A stretch of 64,000 nt of DNA from Neckera pumila (Eukaryota; Streptophyta; Bryopsida; Hypnales; Neckeraceae). Of this stretch, positions 61,544 to 64,000 are shown in pieces (position 1 is the first letter of the stretch; each line of letters starts with the position of its first letter). The translations under genes and the position numbers were made by a program. The stretch is taken from assembly GCA_963969595.1 (NCBI GenBank), contig OZ018409.1, positions 41,243,282-41,307,281 of the forward strand. Reading direction: 5' to 3'. A model generated the notes under the pieces. That model was not told the DNA's origin. It saw only the letters and a list, made by a program, of their open reading frames with translations, and ran no database searches.

Positions 61544-62473
61544 TTAACCCCTAAAGTCCCAAGGCATTTTTCTGTCAAAAACGACTCAAAACTATCAATT
61601 TTGCTGCGTTCATATAGGAAAAGAAAAAAAGTAATTTTTTTTAGAATCTAACCATAGGATCTTGTACTTAACTTATCTCAAATCATGTGGTAAAAATTTC
61701 ATAAAGTTTGACCGTACAGATTAGAAGATATGAGTGTTCAAAGTTGGCAAACTTTGATTTTTTGAACACTGACTTGTAATTTCAGATGACTTTGACCGTC
61801 ATTTGTAAAAAAACATTGCACTATAGACTTTGAATTTAATTTTCTTCATGTGGAATTATTGAGTTGAGAATCTAGGAAAAAAATTTCAAAAAAGATATAC
61901 TTTATTTTCATTCTTTAAAAAATTATTAAGTAGAAGTAGGTCCAAGATTGAAAGAAAAACTAAATTGTCAATAGCTCTAAGATGGGATTAAAACACTATA
62001 ATCCCAACGGTGAGATTGTTTTAGCAAGCAAACTCAGCCTTGTCAAACAATTTTTTTTGAAAAATTGTGAAAATTGCATTCAAAAATGAATCCTACAAGT
62101 TATTTTTTCAAGAAGATGTTCTAATTGCCCAAAAAATAAGATTGTCCATAACTTTCACATAACAAATCCAAATGGAATGAATCAAAGCTTCCCATATAGA
62201 TAAAAATACAATCTATAAGAGAATAATTTTTTTTTTAAAATTTTAACTTTTTTGTGTGAGAAGATTTTTGCCCGCCGCACCAAAAAAAAAGACCTTTTGT
62301 GCCATAACTTTTGTTCCCAAGCACCAATTGAAATAAAAATTATATTCCCATAAAGCTAATGTGTTTTTCTATCTTCAAAAAAAATCAGAAAATAATGATG
62401 AGTATTGAAGCCGTAGTAGCCTGCCCGAAACCCATTTTGTTCCCCGAGGGGACAATAGGACTTTAGGGGTTAC
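61544..62473 (+). mobile_element. TTAA-flanked MITE-like element, 930 bp
   Basis: It begins TTAACCCCTAAAGTCCC and ends GGACTTTAGGGGTTAC, with the last base of the right TTAA mutated. Interior blocks AGGATCTTGTACTTA, ATAATCCCAACGGTGAGAT and TGTCCATAACTTTCACAT match the other copies in order. There is no coding capacity. Confidence 0.8.
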
Positions 62474-62609
62474 GGGTTAATCAACACTATTAAGACCCTC
62501 CAGTATCCCAGGGATCTGTCTTTTGCAATGCCTTTGGGTTAACTCGTTAGGGCCAGGATTGAATCCTTTTTTGAATTTGTGTATATTTTTCTCTTTGTAA
62601 ATATATATT

Positions 62610-62866
62610 AGGGTTGTCACACCTTCTTCTCTCCATTTGCAATCTCCAGAAAATGAGGATGTGGCACTCTCTCCTTGAATTCTTTGAAGATTGGGAAGTT
62701 TTTTTCTTCTCCTCTAGAAGTGAAGAATGGACGTGAAGATTGACAAGCCATGTCCATTTTCTTTCTTCACATGGTGGAAAAGGGCTCCTATTGGTTCCAC
62801 TTTTTACTCCATACCTTCTCATTTTTTATAGAAATTTCATTATTGAAGTAGGTGTGGCAACCCCTA
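62610..62866 (+). mobile_element. MITE with GGGTTGYCACACC terminal inverted repeats
   Basis: The left end TTAGGGTTGTCACACCTTC and the right end (inverted) ATAGGGGTTGCCACACCTAC form inverted repeats of about 20 bp around 257 bp. Related sequence occurs at 48030 and 53400-53742. It is non-coding. Confidence 0.65.
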
Positions 62867-63680
62867 TTATTCACCCCAAGTCCATCAAATTCATCAAATT
62901 CATCAAATTGAAAGTTTACAAAAAAAAGTTGAGCATTGATTTGGATGAATGAAAATTTTTGTGGTAAAAAAAGCCCCCTAGAACCTCTTTGTTCATTGTC
63001 CAAATTTTGAGTCATTTATTTGGCCTGAGCAGCTTGCCTGAGTGACCAACAAGGCAAGCCCTACCACATCAGAATAGAATGGCTATAATAGTCTAATATG
63101 ATTCAACATAACATTGTTAACCAAAGCTTTGGGGGCCCTTTTTATCCCCTCAAAATTTGGAGCCCTCCTGCATTGCAACACATACTATAGCCAGTTGTTG
63201 TAGCCAATTTGGAGTTGCCGGGTAGTATTTGGTACCCAACTGCCGCAACGCACTATTGACTTTGTGTACCTAGCCAATAGCTTGCTGATGAATCACAAAT
63301 GGCTAGCCAATAGTTTCATTTAGGTTTAAACTAAACTTCCTCCTAAGTATCCAAAGAGGACTTATCCCTCCTCCAAGGGAGAATGCATTAGCCATGTTAA
63401 CAATGTTATGAATATGACTTTATTCATTTGTCGAGCCTTTTGTCAAGCACTCCTATTTTTGGGCAGTAAAACTTGTTCATTCCCTGGGAGCCACCTAGTG
63501 AGCAAAAAAAGGCAAAGGGACCCTAGGTAAGGGTTAACCGCTTGGAATGATGAGGTCCCCTATAATCAAAGTAGTCACCAAAATGCTCCGCTTATTAAAC
63601 CAATATTTGCAATTTCTTTCTCTACAATTATCAATGAAGTCATCCATCAGACCATTATGGTCTGCAGTGTCCTTCAAGGA
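62867..63680. other. Spacer, nothing recognised
   Basis: No gene was recognised. CATCAAATT is repeated three times near 62885. Confidence 0.35.
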
Positions 63681-64000
63681 TTGACCCCTAAAGTTTCATG
63701 ACTATGTAATCACCAAAAACGCTCCAAAACTGCCATTTCTAATACAACTACCAAATTTTTGGAAAAAAACAATTTTTGACACATATAACCGTAGGATCTT
63801 GTAGTATGATATTTTGAAAACATGTGGTAAAAATTTCAGAAAATTCCACCGTGTGGATCATAAGATATAAGCATTCAAAATTTTGAAAACCATTTTTTCA
63901 ATCCTGCAAAAAACCAGGCAGCTGCACTTTGCAAGCTCACTTTTCAATGAAAAATGCCAATAAAGGTGGTGCTTCTTTGAATTCAGTTTCCTAAACAAGT
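63681..64000 (+). mobile_element. TTAA-family MITE-like element, cut by the window end
   Basis: It starts TTGACCCCTAAAGTTTCATG, with TTAA mutated to TTGA, and follows the interior of the 21648 copy closely. Shared blocks are CGCTCCAAAACTGCCATTT, AGGATCTTGTAGTA and CAGGCAGCTGCACTT. The right end lies outside the window. Confidence 0.75.

Overview
The window looks like nuclear DNA of a seedless land plant, or a close streptophyte relative, that makes flagellated sperm. Five intron-rich genes with GC-rich exons sit in very AT-rich, repeat-filled intergenic DNA. The proteins are plant-like: a 4-coumarate:CoA-ligase-like enzyme ending in SKL, a photorespiratory serine:glyoxylate aminotransferase ending in SRI, and a plant-type UBR7. 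The window also holds a homolog of the centriole/basal-body protein OFD1. Flowering plants lost basal bodies and their genes, so a moss, liverwort, hornwort, lycophyte or similar source fits best. I cannot name the species.

Layout. 1-12.5 kb is gene-free: nested TTAA-flanked MITE-like elements (2.3-4.2 kb), a 1.1-kb foldback (4.6-5.75 kb), a short hairpin and several dispersed repeats. 12.5-16.6 kb (+) is the peroxisomal 4CL/OPCL1-like acyl-CoA ligase (6 exons). 16.6-26.6 kb is gene-poor and contains a heavily decayed coding relic (19.1-20.2 kb) plus two more TTAA elements. 26.6-28.7 kb (+) is the splicing factor SYF2 (5 exons). 29.3-42.2 kb (-) is OFD1, for which I traced 20 exons whose phases all agree (about 1,736 aa). 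42.65-47.3 kb (+) is UBR7 (7 exons), head-to-head with OFD1 across 452 bp. 47.4-56.4 kb is a repeat graveyard with several MITE families and an (AAAC)n-tailed, partly dimeric element. 56.8-61.0 kb (+) is serine:glyoxylate aminotransferase (5 exons, 402 aa) with an 82-bp tandem repeat just upstream. 61.0-64.0 kb holds more TTAA elements and another MITE.

The five genes do not form a pathway. The ligase and the aminotransferase both carry peroxisomal targeting tripeptides. SYF2 works in the spliceosome, UBR7 in ubiquitination, and OFD1 in the sperm basal body. The most unusual material is the repeat biology: a TTAA/CCCC terminal-inverted-repeat family that resembles piggyBac-type elements, a pseudogene whose stops are all explained by C-to-T change, and tandem duplications inside introns next to splice acceptors. 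Exon boundaries come from reading splice signals and frame continuity by eye; family names come from remembered homologs, not from a search.
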